Shown in pieces: positions 1-7,354 of a DNA stretch of 64,000 nucleotides. The DNA lies in the NCBI GenBank assembly GCA_020849275.1, contig JADLGO010000034.1:1-64000 (forward strand), read 5' to 3'. How positions within the stretch are numbered: the stretch's first letter is position 1; every line of letters starts with the position of its first letter. The position numbers and the translations under genes are program-made. The notes beneath the pieces were generated by a model. The model searched no databases, had not been told where the DNA came from, and saw only the letters and a list, made by a program, of their open reading frames with translations. The stretch is from Chthonomonadales bacterium (GTDB taxonomy: Bacteria; Armatimonadota; Chthonomonadetes; Chthonomonadales; CAJBBX01).

Positions 1-214
1 CGGCGGCGAGCGCCTCGGCGGTGGGGTAGCGCGCAAAGAGCGCGGGCGTCACCTGGTTGACGCGCGCGTCGGTGCACTGGGCGCTGAGGATGGTGGCGCA
101 GAGGAGCTGCCAGGGGTCCGCGTGGTCGAGCTCGCATCGGGCGTCCGGGTAACGCGCGCCCAGGAGCCGCACGACCTCGAGCGCCCGCTCCGCGCGTCCA
201 TTGGCGACCGCCAT
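1..214 (-). CDS. nth: Endonuclease III, N-terminal part (runs off the window)
   Basis: DNA glycosylase/AP lyase of base-excision repair that removes oxidised pyrimidines. About 71 N-terminal codons are visible. The translation begins MAVANGRAERALEV and continues through LLCATILSAQCTD and VNQVTPALFARYPT, which is the family's first-helix block (LLxAxxLSAQxTD...VN). The HhH, catalytic Lys/Asp and Fe-S cluster would lie beyond base 1. The ATG at 214 is preceded by GGAGG at very short spacing and by a sigma70-like promoter at 272-301. No frame defect is seen. The identity is secure; only the length is unknown. Confidence 0.9.
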   Translation of the reverse strand, partial: MAVANGRAERALEVVRLLGARYPDARCELDHADPWQLLCATILSAQCTDARVNQVTPALFARYPTAEALAA

Positions 215-242
215 GCCCTCCGCCCCCCACGACGTGATCGAC

Positions 243-258
243 CGCCCCGGACGGGGCG
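243..258 (-). terminator. Short GC hairpin, terminator-like or nth leader
   Basis: CGCCCC at 243-248 pairs with GGGGCG at 253-258 around a 4-nt loop. It lies just past the stop of the 298-912 gene and inside the presumed 5' leader of nth. No T-run follows, so its role is undecided. Confidence 0.3.
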
Positions 259-271
259 CGCCGCCGGGATG

Positions 272-301
272 AGTATAGCCGCGGGGGCGGGCGGACGTCA
301 A
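272..301 (-). promoter_or_regulatory. Predicted sigma70 promoter for nth
   Basis: On the minus strand, TTGACG (301-296), 18 bp, TATACT (277-272). Transcription would start near 265, about 50 nt before the nth ATG. The -35 box overlaps the stop codon of the gene at 298-912. Confidence 0.65.
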
Positions 302-912
302 CTCGAGCGCGCCGTCACCGTCGCGAAGCCGGCGCGGTCGTTGGCCCAGTTCACCATCAGCAGACGACCGGTGCCGGCGTCCATCCGAACGATGGCGCGG
401 CGGCCTGCGACCCTGCCGTAGACGGTCCAGACGCCTGCGGCCAGGCGTGGCGGGCGCGCGAGCGACCAGCGCGAGGCTCCGCCTCCAATGCCCAGCGCGC
501 GGAACCAGTCGCGGGCCGCCCACAGTGCCTCGTCGCGGCTGAGGGTGCGCGGCGGGTTCGGCTCCGCGAAGCCAAGCCCGCTCAGGATCATCAGCTCGCC
601 GGACGTGGCGTCCAGCAGGACGAACGCGACCGGCCTCCTGCGCGCGTCCAGGCCGACCACGCTCCACGAGAGCCAGTCAGGCCGATCGGGGCGACGGGTG
701 GCGCTGGCCTCCGCCAGATAGGTCGCCGGGAGGATGTTTGGCCCGGCGGTAGTCACCAGCGCCTCGGCCCGCGCTACGGCCTGTGACCGGGTGTACTGAC
801 CGTGCCTGTGCTCGGCGCGCGATCGCGGCCGGGACGACCGTACCAGAAGACAGCCGAGCAGCACGACGACGGTAGCCGCGACGGCGGCCCGCCGCAAGGT
901 AGTGTCCGTCAC
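298..912 (-). CDS. Membrane-anchored PepSY/YcdB-like protein
   Basis: 204 residues. Residues about 9-25 form one hydrophobic segment (signal anchor or uncleaved signal); the rest is predicted to be extracytoplasmic. Two helix starts, YTRSQAVARAEAL (about 40) and LSRDEALWAARDW (about 123), are each followed by beta-rich stretches ending in LDATSGELM and MDAGTGRLLMV. This is the pattern of PepSY/YcdB-type repeats, whose role in secreted proteins is usually inhibitory or chaperone-like. No catalytic motif is visible. It stands alone between nth and a long non-coding stretch. The family label is by pattern only; hypothetical membrane protein is the safe name. Confidence 0.6.
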   Translation of the reverse strand: MTDTTLRRAAVAATVVVLLGCLLVRSSRPRSRAEHRHGQYTRSQAVARAEALVTTAGPNILPATYLAEASATRRPDRPDWLSWSVVGLDARRRPVAFVLLDATSGELMILSGLGFAEPNPPRTLSRDEALWAARDWFRALGIGGGASRWSLARPPRLAAGVWTVYGRVAGRRAIVRMDAGTGRLLMVNWANDRAGFATVTARSS

Positions 913-1322
913 TTTGGCGCTCCCTGCATTGCGTGATGAGATGGAGGATTGCCCGTGGGAGCGTTCGGGCGGGCGCGGGCGCCGCCTCTCCGGACGCCCG
1001 GAGGGGACTCGGCGGAAGCGCGCACGCGCGACGATCGTGACGCGAAAGCTGCGTGACTGGTTATGAGGTCAGCGGCGTGAAAGAGGCTGCGTGGCGCTCA
1101 AGCCTCCACCGTCCCGGCACGACCGGGTCAGCGGCGTCTTGACCGTTGCGTGGAGGTGCGAACTGCTGCGGACCAACAACATCAGTATACCCCGGACCGA
1201 GCCGGTAGTCTGCCCGGCGGCGCGCCGAGACGCCCCTGCGGGGCCGATCCGGGCTTGCCCGGCCCTGTTATCGGCACGAGGCGCCCCGGGCACGAGGGGT
1301 TGCGCGATGCGAAGGCCACAAA
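913..1322. other. 410-nt non-coding stretch with a compact fold
   Basis: No reading frame here looks coding. The notable part is 1103-1156. CCTCCAC (1103-1109) can close on GTGGAGG (1150-1156), enclosing CCCGG/CCGGG (1113-1117/1123-1127) or, alternatively, GGTCA/TGACC (1126-1130/1140-1144). The 12-mer GGTCAGCGGCGT occurs twice, near 1068 and 1126. It could be a leader of the minus-strand gene at 298-912; I recognise no riboswitch class. Confidence 0.3.
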
Positions 1323-1360
1323 GCCAGAGGGCGAGGGCTCATGGGCCCTCGCCCTCTGGC
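1323..1360 (-). terminator. Terminator hairpin after tRNA-Pro
   Basis: A perfect 16-bp inverted repeat (arms 1323-1338 and 1345-1360, 6-nt loop) lies 15 bp past the 3' end of tRNA-Pro in its transcription direction. A short TTTG follows the stem, so it is a plausible intrinsic terminator with a weak U-tract. Confidence 0.65.
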
Positions 1361-1374
1361 TAGCTGGGGAATGC

Positions 1375-1451
1375 TGGTCGGGGTGGCCGGATTTGAACCG
1401 GCGACCTCACGGACCCGAACCGTGCGCTCTACCAAGCTGAGCCACACCCCG
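1375..1451 (-). tRNA. tRNA-Pro (anticodon CGG), CCA encoded
   Basis: 77 nt. The acceptor stem CGGGGTG/CACCCCG is complete. The anticodon stem CACGG/CCGTG carries a 7-nt loop with CGG. The T arm is GCCGG-TTCAAAT-CCGGC, the discriminator base is A, and CCA is encoded. It decodes CCG. It has its own near-consensus promoter at 1465-1494 and a strong hairpin downstream. Confidence 0.95.
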
Positions 1452-1464
1452 CCGACCGCACCTC

Positions 1465-1494
1465 ATTATAGGGCACGCGCCGCTTGCTTGTCAA
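1465..1494 (-). promoter_or_regulatory. Near-consensus promoter of tRNA-Pro
   Basis: On the minus strand, TTGACA (1494-1489), 18 bp, TATAAT (1470-1465): both hexamers match consensus exactly. The start point would fall about 7 nt before the mature 5' end. It begins 25 bp beyond the stop codon of the lepA 3' remnant. Confidence 0.85.
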
Positions 1495-1518
1495 CACCCG
1501 TGCCAGGGCCATGCCGGT

Positions 1519-1680
1519 AGGTCACGACTCGCCGATCTTCAGCACGCTGAGGAACGCTTCCTGCGGGATCTCGACGCTGCCGATCTGCTTCATGCGCCGC
1601 TTGCCCTCCTTCTGCTTCTCCAGCAGCTTGCACTTGCGCGTCATATCGCCGCCGCAGCACCTGGCGGTGACGTTCTGGCG
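1519..1680 (-). repeat. Displaced 3' end of lepA (direct-repeat copy 1)
   Basis: 162 bp matching 7355-7516 at 154 positions, in the same orientation; 91 bp (1541-1631) are identical without a break. Read in the lepA frame it encodes the last 52 codons and stop of LepA, with 3 nt beyond the stop. Five of the eight differences change an amino acid (K to Q, K to R, Y to C, I to M, R to C), so this copy is drifting without selection. It has no upstream lepA sequence and cannot be expressed as LepA. Together with the second copy it brackets the defence island. Confidence 0.9.
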
Positions 1681-1725
1681 CCGGAGCGCCGCTGCGCGTG
1701 CCAGAGGGTGACGGCGCGGCGGCCC

Positions 1726-4263
1726 TCACGGTGGCGACGTGGCCCCGCCATCGAAATGGGCCATGTTCTCAAAGACGCGCATCGCGTCCGAACGCCGGAT
1801 CGTCGTGTCGTAGAGGCCGATCGTCTCCTCGTCATGTCTCGTGAGGCCGGTGTAAGCAAGGCTCGGGTCCTCGTAGCGCTTGAACTTGAACACCGCGTCG
1901 TTCATCAGGGCGCTGTTGAAGACGCCCAGGCTCACCAGCAGCTCAAAGTCGGGGACATCCAGGCCCGTCACCCTCTTGAAGAGGTCTGGCTCCAACTGGG
2001 TGATGACATCGCGCAGGGTGCGCTCGCGGTAGTCCGTGAGGTACATGAAGACGGGTACACGGGTGGCGAACTTGATCAGCTTCTCCTGGATCTGCTTCCG
2101 CTTGCTCTTGTACTCCTTCTCGGCGTCCGTCAGTTGCTTGCGCTCCGCCGCGGAGAGTTCCCTGTCGTTGGCCTCCTTGCGCGCCCTCTTGACGGCTTCC
2201 GACCTGTTGATGACCGTTTCGATCTCCTGGTTCAGGTTCCGAAAGCCCTCGATGCTCTCGAGTGCCGCCATCGCCCGCGGGTCGCTGATCAGCCGCCGCA
2301 GCGTGTCGTTGTCCACGTTCACCAGTAGCGCGCTCTCCCACCGGCGCGCCAGCAGAGTCGCCGTGGTGCCGCTCATCGCCATGTCAAGGATGCCGGAGGC
2401 GTCCACCTGCCTCATCGAGCTGCCGTCGTAGGCCAGCACGGGCAGGAACCGGATGAACTCCGCGACCTTCGCCTCCGGAGTTCCCTCCTGCACGCTCAGG
2501 CGACAACCGTACTCCGCGATCTGGCGCAGCGCGCGGTCGGGGGCGAAGTCGAAGACGTAGCACTCTTCCTTCAGCACGTCCACGCGGTTCGGGCTCTGGC
2601 CATCGGGGTTGGCGATCGTCCAGGGAGACTGCACGCGGAAAGCTGCCTGGAAGTAGGTCTCCGGGCTGGACGAGTCTCGCAGCATCAGGATTCCCGCCCA
2701 GGGGCGGACCGTGACGCCGGTTGTCAGCTTGGCGCACGACAGGGTGATCGTCTTCGTCTCCAGCGGGTCACCCATTGCCTCCAGCACGGGCTGAAGCGCG
2801 GCAGCGCCCATGCCGGCCTCGTTGCCCGCCGCCACGACCACCCTGTAGTCGTGGTAGAACCGGTTCTGCCGCCTCTTGAGCAGGTTGGCCATGGCATGGC
2901 AGGAGGCCACGCTGGGCAGGAACCAGAGCGTGTGCGACAGCACGTCCAGCAACCGGGCGTCGGAGTAGGGCATCGGCGGCTTCTGGGCCCCGAGCTTCAG
3001 GTTGTCCACCGTGGTCTCCAGGAACGCCCCGCGGATGAGGTCCAGCCACTTCTGCACGTCGTCCGCGTGCCGGAACACGGCCTTTGAGCCCGCGCCGCTC
3101 GCGGCAAAGAACGTGTTGAGGTCGAACGTGTCGAACTCGCCCTGCAACGCGATGTCCCGGATGGAGGCCGGCATCTGGTAGGTCATGAGGACCATTCGCG
3201 GCAGGCTCGCGTAGGGGTTTTCATCGCCCTCCCACGCCGCCTTCGCGCGCTGCTCGTCCGAGTAGGTCCAGTTGAATATCTGGTCCTCGATGAACTCGCC
3301 CGACGCGATGGCCCGGAACGGCGTCCCGGACAGGTAGAGGTAGGCGCTCGTCGTGATGGGCATGACGTCCTCGTCGTAGAGCTCGATGTCCTCGCCCTCG
3401 CCGAAGGCGATCTCCTGCTGGCCCTCCGCCTCGAAGAGGTCTCTGGCGTTCTCCCGCCACGCCCCGTAATGGTACTCGTCCAGAACCACGCAGTCCCAGT
3501 TGAGCGCGTGGACCCACTCGTTCTTCGTCTTGATCCCGCGCGTGCTGGGATTACGGCCCAGGTAGTCCTGGAACGACCCGAAGCAGACGAACGGCCGTTC
3601 CCGGTCGGCCTCCTCGTGGGAGAGGCCGCCCGGCCGGATGAACTGCCACCCCTCGAAGTCCACGTGCCGCGCCAGGTCTTCCTCCCACGCGCTCTGTACG
3701 GCGGGCTTGAAGGTGAGCACCAGCAAGCGCCGCCAGCCCATTCGCCGGGCGAGTTGGTAGGCGGCGAAGGTCTTGCCGAAGCGCATCTTGGCGTTCCAGA
3801 GGAAGTGGGGCGCCCGCGTCGGGTCCTCCTTCGCGGCCCGCTCGAAGTAGGCCGCCGTGACCTCGACCGCCCTGCGCTGCTCGTCGCGCATCGTGAAGCT
3901 CCAGTCGCGCGTGCGCTCGACCTCGCGGCCCTCGCAGAGCGCGACGACCGCCGCGCAGACGTCCTCCGGCCGGCACCGGAACCACTCGCCCTCCGGGTTC
4001 TGGAAGCCGCGGTCGCGGAGCACGCGGTGCACGTCCCGGTCCGCGAACGCCGTGCCGTCGTTGCGCATCGCCGGCTCCTCCACCCGGATGCGGTACGGCG
4101 GCTCCCCCGGCCGGAGCGTGGGGTACTGCGCGGCCACCCGCTCCCGCGCGTCGCGGGTCGTGTAGCCGACCTTCAGGAGGCCCGCGTACTGGGGGTGCGT
4201 GTCCTCGTAGGCATAGATGGTCGGCCGCGCCGCCGGTCGCGGGGGGAAGAAGTGGTCAGGCAT
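1726..4263 (-). CDS. GIY-YIG (T5orf172-type) nuclease fused to SF2 helicase, restriction-like effector
   Basis: 845 residues from the ATG at 4263. That ATG overlaps the HepT stop (ATGCCTGA) and has GGGAG upstream; an ATG at 4287 is the weaker alternative. Residues about 15-105 resemble the T5orf172/MUG113 branch of GIY-YIG nucleases: TIYAYED, LLKVGYTTR, and the distal PEGEWF with the metal-binding Glu. An SF2 helicase follows: Walker A MRFGKT (K164), Walker B DEYH (262-265), motif III SGTPFRA, and a C-terminal QAAFRVQSPW helicase-like motif. The last 150 residues include a Lys/Glu-rich coiled coil. With methyltransferases in the same operon it is most likely the DNA-translocating, cutting component of a restriction-modification system. 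It could not be matched to a named type. Confidence 0.8.
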   Translation of the reverse strand: MPDHFFPPRPAARPTIYAYEDTHPQYAGLLKVGYTTRDARERVAAQYPTLRPGEPPYRIRVEEPAMRNDGTAFADRDVHRVLRDRGFQNPEGEWFRCRPEDVCAAVVALCEGREVERTRDWSFTMRDEQRRAVEVTAAYFERAAKEDPTRAPHFLWNAKMRFGKTFAAYQLARRMGWRRLLVLTFKPAVQSAWEEDLARHVDFEGWQFIRPGGLSHEEADRERPFVCFGSFQDYLGRNPSTRGIKTKNEWVHALNWDCVVLDEYHYGAWRENARDLFEAEGQQEIAFGEGEDIELYDEDVMPITTSAYLYLSGTPFRAIASGEFIEDQIFNWTYSDEQRAKAAWEGDENPYASLPRMVLMTYQMPASIRDIALQGEFDTFDLNTFFAASGAGSKAVFRHADDVQKWLDLIRGAFLETTVDNLKLGAQKPPMPYSDARLLDVLSHTLWFLPSVASCHAMANLLKRRQNRFYHDYRVVVAAGNEAGMGAAALQPVLEAMGDPLETKTITLSCAKLTTGVTVRPWAGILMLRDSSSPETYFQAAFRVQSPWTIANPDGQSPNRVDVLKEECYVFDFAPDRALRQIAEYGCRLSVQEGTPEAKVAEFIRFLPVLAYDGSSMRQVDASGILDMAMSGTTATLLARRWESALLVNVDNDTLRRLISDPRAMAALESIEGFRNLNQEIETVINRSEAVKRARKEANDRELSAAERKQLTDAEKEYKSKRKQIQEKLIKFATRVPVFMYLTDYRERTLRDVITQLEPDLFKRVTGLDVPDFELLVSLGVFNSALMNDAVFKFKRYEDPSLAYTGLTRHDEETIGLYDTTIRRSDAMRVFENMAHFDGGATSPP

Positions 4264-4594
4264 CGATCTCAGCTCCCAGGAGGGCATCCAGTTCCGCGAT
4301 GAGTGCGGGGAGGCTCTTCTCCACGGCGTCGCGGATGCGTGCCGGATCGAGGGCGTCGTAGCCGTGTACGAGGACGTTCCTCATGCCGATCACCTTGTAA
4401 GCGTCAGCGATCTCGTCGAGCACGGCGGGCTCGGACCATCGTGTCCGAACGAACGCCTGGCCGACGATCATCAGCAGGCGCTCCACGGCCAGCGAGGTGA
4501 TCCGGCTCTCTTGCCAAGCGCCCGCCGCGAGAACCCGCGCCTCCTCGGCGGCGGCCCGCGCATCGGCCAGGTTCTGGCGCGTCTCAGGCCGCAT
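4256..4594 (-). CDS. hepT: HEPN-domain toxin, HepT family
   Basis: 112 residues, all-helical HEPN (DUF86) protein. The RNase motif R-X4-H-X-Y is present as R72, H77 and Y79 in RNVLVHGY. Known HepT proteins are RNases. Their partner MntA silences them by adding AMP to the tyrosine of this motif. The start ATG at 4594 lies inside the antitoxin gene (11-bp overlap), and its stop overlaps the helicase start, so the three genes are translationally coupled. It forms the toxin half of a toxin-antitoxin pair placed inside the restriction-modification operon. Confidence 0.9.
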   Translation of the reverse strand: MRPETRQNLADARAAAEEARVLAAGAWQESRITSLAVERLLMIVGQAFVRTRWSEPAVLDEIADAYKVIGMRNVLVHGYDALDPARIRDAVEKSLPALIAELDALLGAEIDA

Positions 4595-4901
4595 AGATCT
4601 CCTTCGCCTGCGCGGCGGCGACCTGGCGGAAGAGGGGCTTGCGGGCCGCTGCCCAGTCGACGATATCCACGGGGCGCCCCAGCAGCCGCTCCAGGTCCAC
4701 CTGGAGGCCGAACTGCTGGTCGAAGAGGTTGATGCCCGGGGGCGGTGGCGCGAACTCGGCGAGGAAGTCGAAGTCGCTGTTGCGCTCGTCCCAGTCCGGC
4801 CTGAGCGCGCTGCCGAAGACGCGGAGTCGCGCGACGCCATAACGGAGGCAGAGCGCCTCGATCTCCCTCTGCTTCGATTCCAGCAGCTCAAGCGGACCCA
4901 T
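4584..4901 (-). CDS. mntA: MNT-type nucleotidyltransferase antitoxin (MntA)
   Basis: 105 residues. A minimal nucleotidyltransferase fold with G30-S31 followed by D43-F-D45, the GS...DxD signature of MntA antitoxins, which AMPylate and inactivate HepT. The ATG at 4901 (MGPLELLESKQREIE) is chosen because a long helix precedes the GS motif as in the family; an upstream extension would run into the intergenic hairpin. It overlaps hepT by 11 bp. A 96-bp gap with a hairpin separates it from the large methyltransferase, so the pair may have its own transcript as well as read-through. Confidence 0.88.
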   Translation of the reverse strand: MGPLELLESKQREIEALCLRYGVARLRVFGSALRPDWDERNSDFDFLAEFAPPPPGINLFDQQFGLQVDLERLLGRPVDIVDWAAARKPLFRQVAAAQAKEIYAA

Positions 4902-4954
4902 GGTCAGATGTCCGCCGATCGCCTGCCGGTCACCCGGCCAGGCCAACGACCCTC

Positions 4955-4980
4955 ACCCGCCCGGCACACCCTGGGCGGGT
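4955..4980 (-). terminator. Hairpin between methyltransferase and mntA
   Basis: ACCCGCCC (4955-4962) pairs with GGGCGGGT (4973-4980) around 10 nt, 17 bp past the large methyltransferase stop. No T-run follows. It may attenuate transcription entering the toxin-antitoxin and helicase genes. Confidence 0.4.
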
Positions 4981-4997
4981 CCCATCGTAGGCGCAGA

Positions 4998-6569
4998 TCA
5001 CTCATCGCCCGCATCCATGGGGCGGACGACGGACTCGATGAAGGCGATCTCGTCGCCGGTGAGGCCGTACCGCTCGTACAGGGCCTGGTCCGTCCAGCGC
5101 CTCGTCCATTCCTGGGTTGGCACGAAGGCGTAGACCTTGCGTGTCGTGTCCTGGGATGGCTTGTGCAGTAGAATCAGGAGGCGAGTGAGACGACAGCAAA
5201 GGTAGGACAGGACGCTCTCGGCCTGGCTCCTCGAGTCGAGCGGGCCGATGCACAGATAGGTCTCCGAGGAGATCGTGCCGGGCTCGCCCACGAACGGGGT
5301 GCTGAGGATGCGGTGCGGGTACGTGTCCCGGTTGCCGGTCCCGGGAGCAGCCCGGCCGACATACACCTTCCAACTGTCGATGAGGTCAGCACCGGTCGCT
5401 ATCGCGCTCCTGGCGATATACCCCGTGCCGCCGTTCTGGTAGACCCGAACGTCCTCGGCGCCGCCTGCAGCCTTGCCCTGGAACTGCGTATCTAGGCCGA
5501 ACGGCTTTCTGGAGCTCACCAGCCGGTCGAAACGCTTGCCTCCCGGCAGCGAGAGCGAATCGCGTTGCCCGCTCTCGACCGCAACGACCTTCCTGAGAAT
5601 CGACAGCCCCTGATTGAAGCGGATGAAGACGTCGACGCCCTCTTCGCGAAGCGGGCGGACCGCCATCGAGACAGGCCGGTCCTGGAAATGCGTGCGGACG
5701 CGACACGGCCCGGGGTTGTCTCGGTCCCAGAGGAAGTAGCATACGCCGCCCTTGAGGCCGACCCCCGGAAAGACGTCCGACGCGCTGAGGAAGTCGTCGA
5801 TCGAGCGCAGGCGATCGTCGGCGAGCATCGCCTCCCGGAACTCGTCCAGCCCCTTGCCGCCAGCGAACCAGCGCGCAGGGATGATCATGGTCAGCAGGCG
5901 CGGGTTGAGCTTCTTCGCCTGCTCCACGAACTTGTGGTAGATGGGCGCGGCGCTCGTGCCGTAGCCGCCGTCGTCCAACTGGTACGGCGGATTGCCGACA
6001 ATCACGTCGAATCGCATGTCGCCTCCAAACAAGCCGGCCAACCGGGTGCGGATGCCTTCGGTGTGAATGAAGGTATAGGCATGCGTCTCAAGCTGCCCGC
6101 CACGGTCGAGCGACTGCCGGCTTGCGCCGCAATGCGCGCACCGGCCGTGCTGCCACGTATGCTCCACGCGACGGAACCGGATGTTGCCCTCCGCGTCGTC
6201 GAAGGCGTCGCAGACTGAGTACTTCCCGTTGGCTGTCTTGGAGCAGTAGACCGACCGCCGGGAGAGCAGGGCCGTCAGCGCGGTGATGGCCAGACCGTGG
6301 AGCTGGTTGCGGAAGATGTGGTTCAGGCGCTCCTGGCGGTCCGGAATCGGCTCTCGCAGCCCGGCCTCCAGCCGCCGGGCGATCTCCCGCAGGAACACGC
6401 CGGACTTGCACGCCGGGTCGAGGAAGCGCGCGTTCGGGTCGGACCACAGGTCGGCGGGAAGCAGGTCCAGCATCCGGTTGGCGACGCCGGGTGGCGTGAA
6501 CACCTCGTCGCTGCTCAGGTTGGCCAGGCAGTTGAGGATGTCCGGGTTATGCTGCGGACTCGTCGGCAT
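4998..6569 (-). CDS. Eco57I-type N6-adenine DNA methyltransferase (large subunit)
   Basis: 523 residues. The N-terminus has motif X (SSDEVFTPPGVANRMLDLL) and SAM-binding motif I (FLDPACKSGVFLREIA, near 49). The catalytic motif IV is NPPY (N193-Y196) in VIVGNPPYQLDDGG. Between motifs I and IV are four cysteines in two pairs (SVYCSK...YSVCDA and CAHCGAS), suggesting a zinc-binding insertion. The C-terminal half would be the target-recognition region. It methylates adenine to protect host DNA from the operon's nuclease-helicase. Its start overlaps the end of the smaller methyltransferase by 23 bp. Frame intact; substrate site unknown. Confidence 0.88.
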   Translation of the reverse strand: MPTSPQHNPDILNCLANLSSDEVFTPPGVANRMLDLLPADLWSDPNARFLDPACKSGVFLREIARRLEAGLREPIPDRQERLNHIFRNQLHGLAITALTALLSRRSVYCSKTANGKYSVCDAFDDAEGNIRFRRVEHTWQHGRCAHCGASRQSLDRGGQLETHAYTFIHTEGIRTRLAGLFGGDMRFDVIVGNPPYQLDDGGYGTSAAPIYHKFVEQAKKLNPRLLTMIIPARWFAGGKGLDEFREAMLADDRLRSIDDFLSASDVFPGVGLKGGVCYFLWDRDNPGPCRVRTHFQDRPVSMAVRPLREEGVDVFIRFNQGLSILRKVVAVESGQRDSLSLPGGKRFDRLVSSRKPFGLDTQFQGKAAGGAEDVRVYQNGGTGYIARSAIATGADLIDSWKVYVGRAAPGTGNRDTYPHRILSTPFVGEPGTISSETYLCIGPLDSRSQAESVLSYLCCRLTRLLILLHKPSQDTTRKVYAFVPTQEWTRRWTDQALYERYGLTGDEIAFIESVVRPMDAGDE

Positions 6570-7239
6570 CGGCGACCCTCAGGTAGTGGGTCAGGGGGAA
6601 CTCGCGCACCGGTTCCGGGATGAACGCGGGATCTCCCCGGTCGGACGTCAGCCTGTCGCGCGGGCCGTCGAACAGGCAGTCGGTCGCGGACCGCTCCGGG
6701 CGCATCAGCTCGCGGAAGATGAAGTCCCTGCGCCGGATCCGGGTGCCGTTCACGGGCGTCCACTCGGCAAACACGATCGGCGCCGGTTCCGGGCCCACGG
6801 TCTGGAGGGTGAGCGCGTCGCCCCAGACGATGTTGCGCTCCAGCACGAACCGCGCGGCCCGCAGGCAGTCCTCGCGCGCATGCTTGCCGAACACGGCGCG
6901 GTACTCGCACTCCAGGATGGAGTACAGCCGCCCCCGGCAGCGGGATACGTTGTCCTCTTGAATGTCGATCCCGTACAGCGACCCGACCGCGACGATCGCG
7001 TTGCGCTCATACTCTGGCCGGGACCGACGGTAGCGCCTCCGGATGACCGCGAGCTTGCGCGCGAGGACCTCGGCCAGGAAGTTGCCGTCGCCGCAGGCAG
7101 GCTCGAGGAACCTCGACTCGACGCGCTCAGTCTCCTGCCGCACGAGGTCCAGCATCGCGCTCACCTCGCGCGTGCCCGTCAGAACCTCGCCGTAGCGAGC
7201 GACCCTCTCTCTTGAGCGTATCTGTGCGCTGTCCGTCAT
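6547..7239 (-). CDS. Small methyltransferase-like protein lacking the catalytic NPPY motif
   Basis: About 230 residues. Start at ATG 7239, with a GTG directly before it at 7242 as an alternative; no good ribosome site is visible for either. Motif X-like segment (ARYGEVLTGTREVSAMLDLV), motif I FLEPACGDGNFLAEVL (near 45) and motif II-like YGIDIQEDNV are clear. No D/NPPY/F motif occurs before the end, although the fold would need about this length to reach it. It is therefore a SAM-binding but probably non-catalytic partner of the large methyltransferase, or an activity needing the partner's active site. First gene of the island operon. Confidence 0.8.
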   Translation of the reverse strand: MTDSAQIRSRERVARYGEVLTGTREVSAMLDLVRQETERVESRFLEPACGDGNFLAEVLARKLAVIRRRYRRSRPEYERNAIVAVGSLYGIDIQEDNVSRCRGRLYSILECEYRAVFGKHAREDCLRAARFVLERNIVWGDALTLQTVGPEPAPIVFAEWTPVNGTRIRRRDFIFRELMRPERSATDCLFDGPRDRLTSDRGDPAFIPEPVREFPLTHYLRVADADESAA

Positions 7240-7354
7240 CACCGTGCCACGCGCCGGCGGCGGGGCCTCCGCTCCGCGCCTGGCGCCCGCTCCCGTTCGC
7301 TTACTCGTGGGTCCGACCGGAACGCGGAAGGACCCGCCCTCGCGCCGAGGCGCC

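Larger units (their letters stand above)
1681..7354. mobile_element. Defence island inserted at the lepA 3' end
   Basis: About 5.7 kb lying exactly between two direct copies of the lepA 3' end. Its five genes run on the minus strand in the order small methyltransferase, large methyltransferase, MntA antitoxin, HepT toxin, nuclease-helicase. A displaced gene end on the far side and a restored end on the near side is the usual signature of an integrative element using a conserved gene's 3' end. No integrase, transposase or resolvase is visible, so it may be a non-autonomous or decayed element, or may have arisen by homologous recombination. Its GC content is not obviously different from its neighbours. 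Confidence 0.6.

Noticed and set aside
1466-1729. Open frame over the displaced lepA end
   Set aside because: It is in a different frame from the LepA-derived sequence, has no ribosome site, and is explained by the duplicated gene end.
7243-7354. Promoter of the island operon
   Set aside because: The operon needs one here, but no hexamer pair on the minus strand approaches consensus, so none was annotated.
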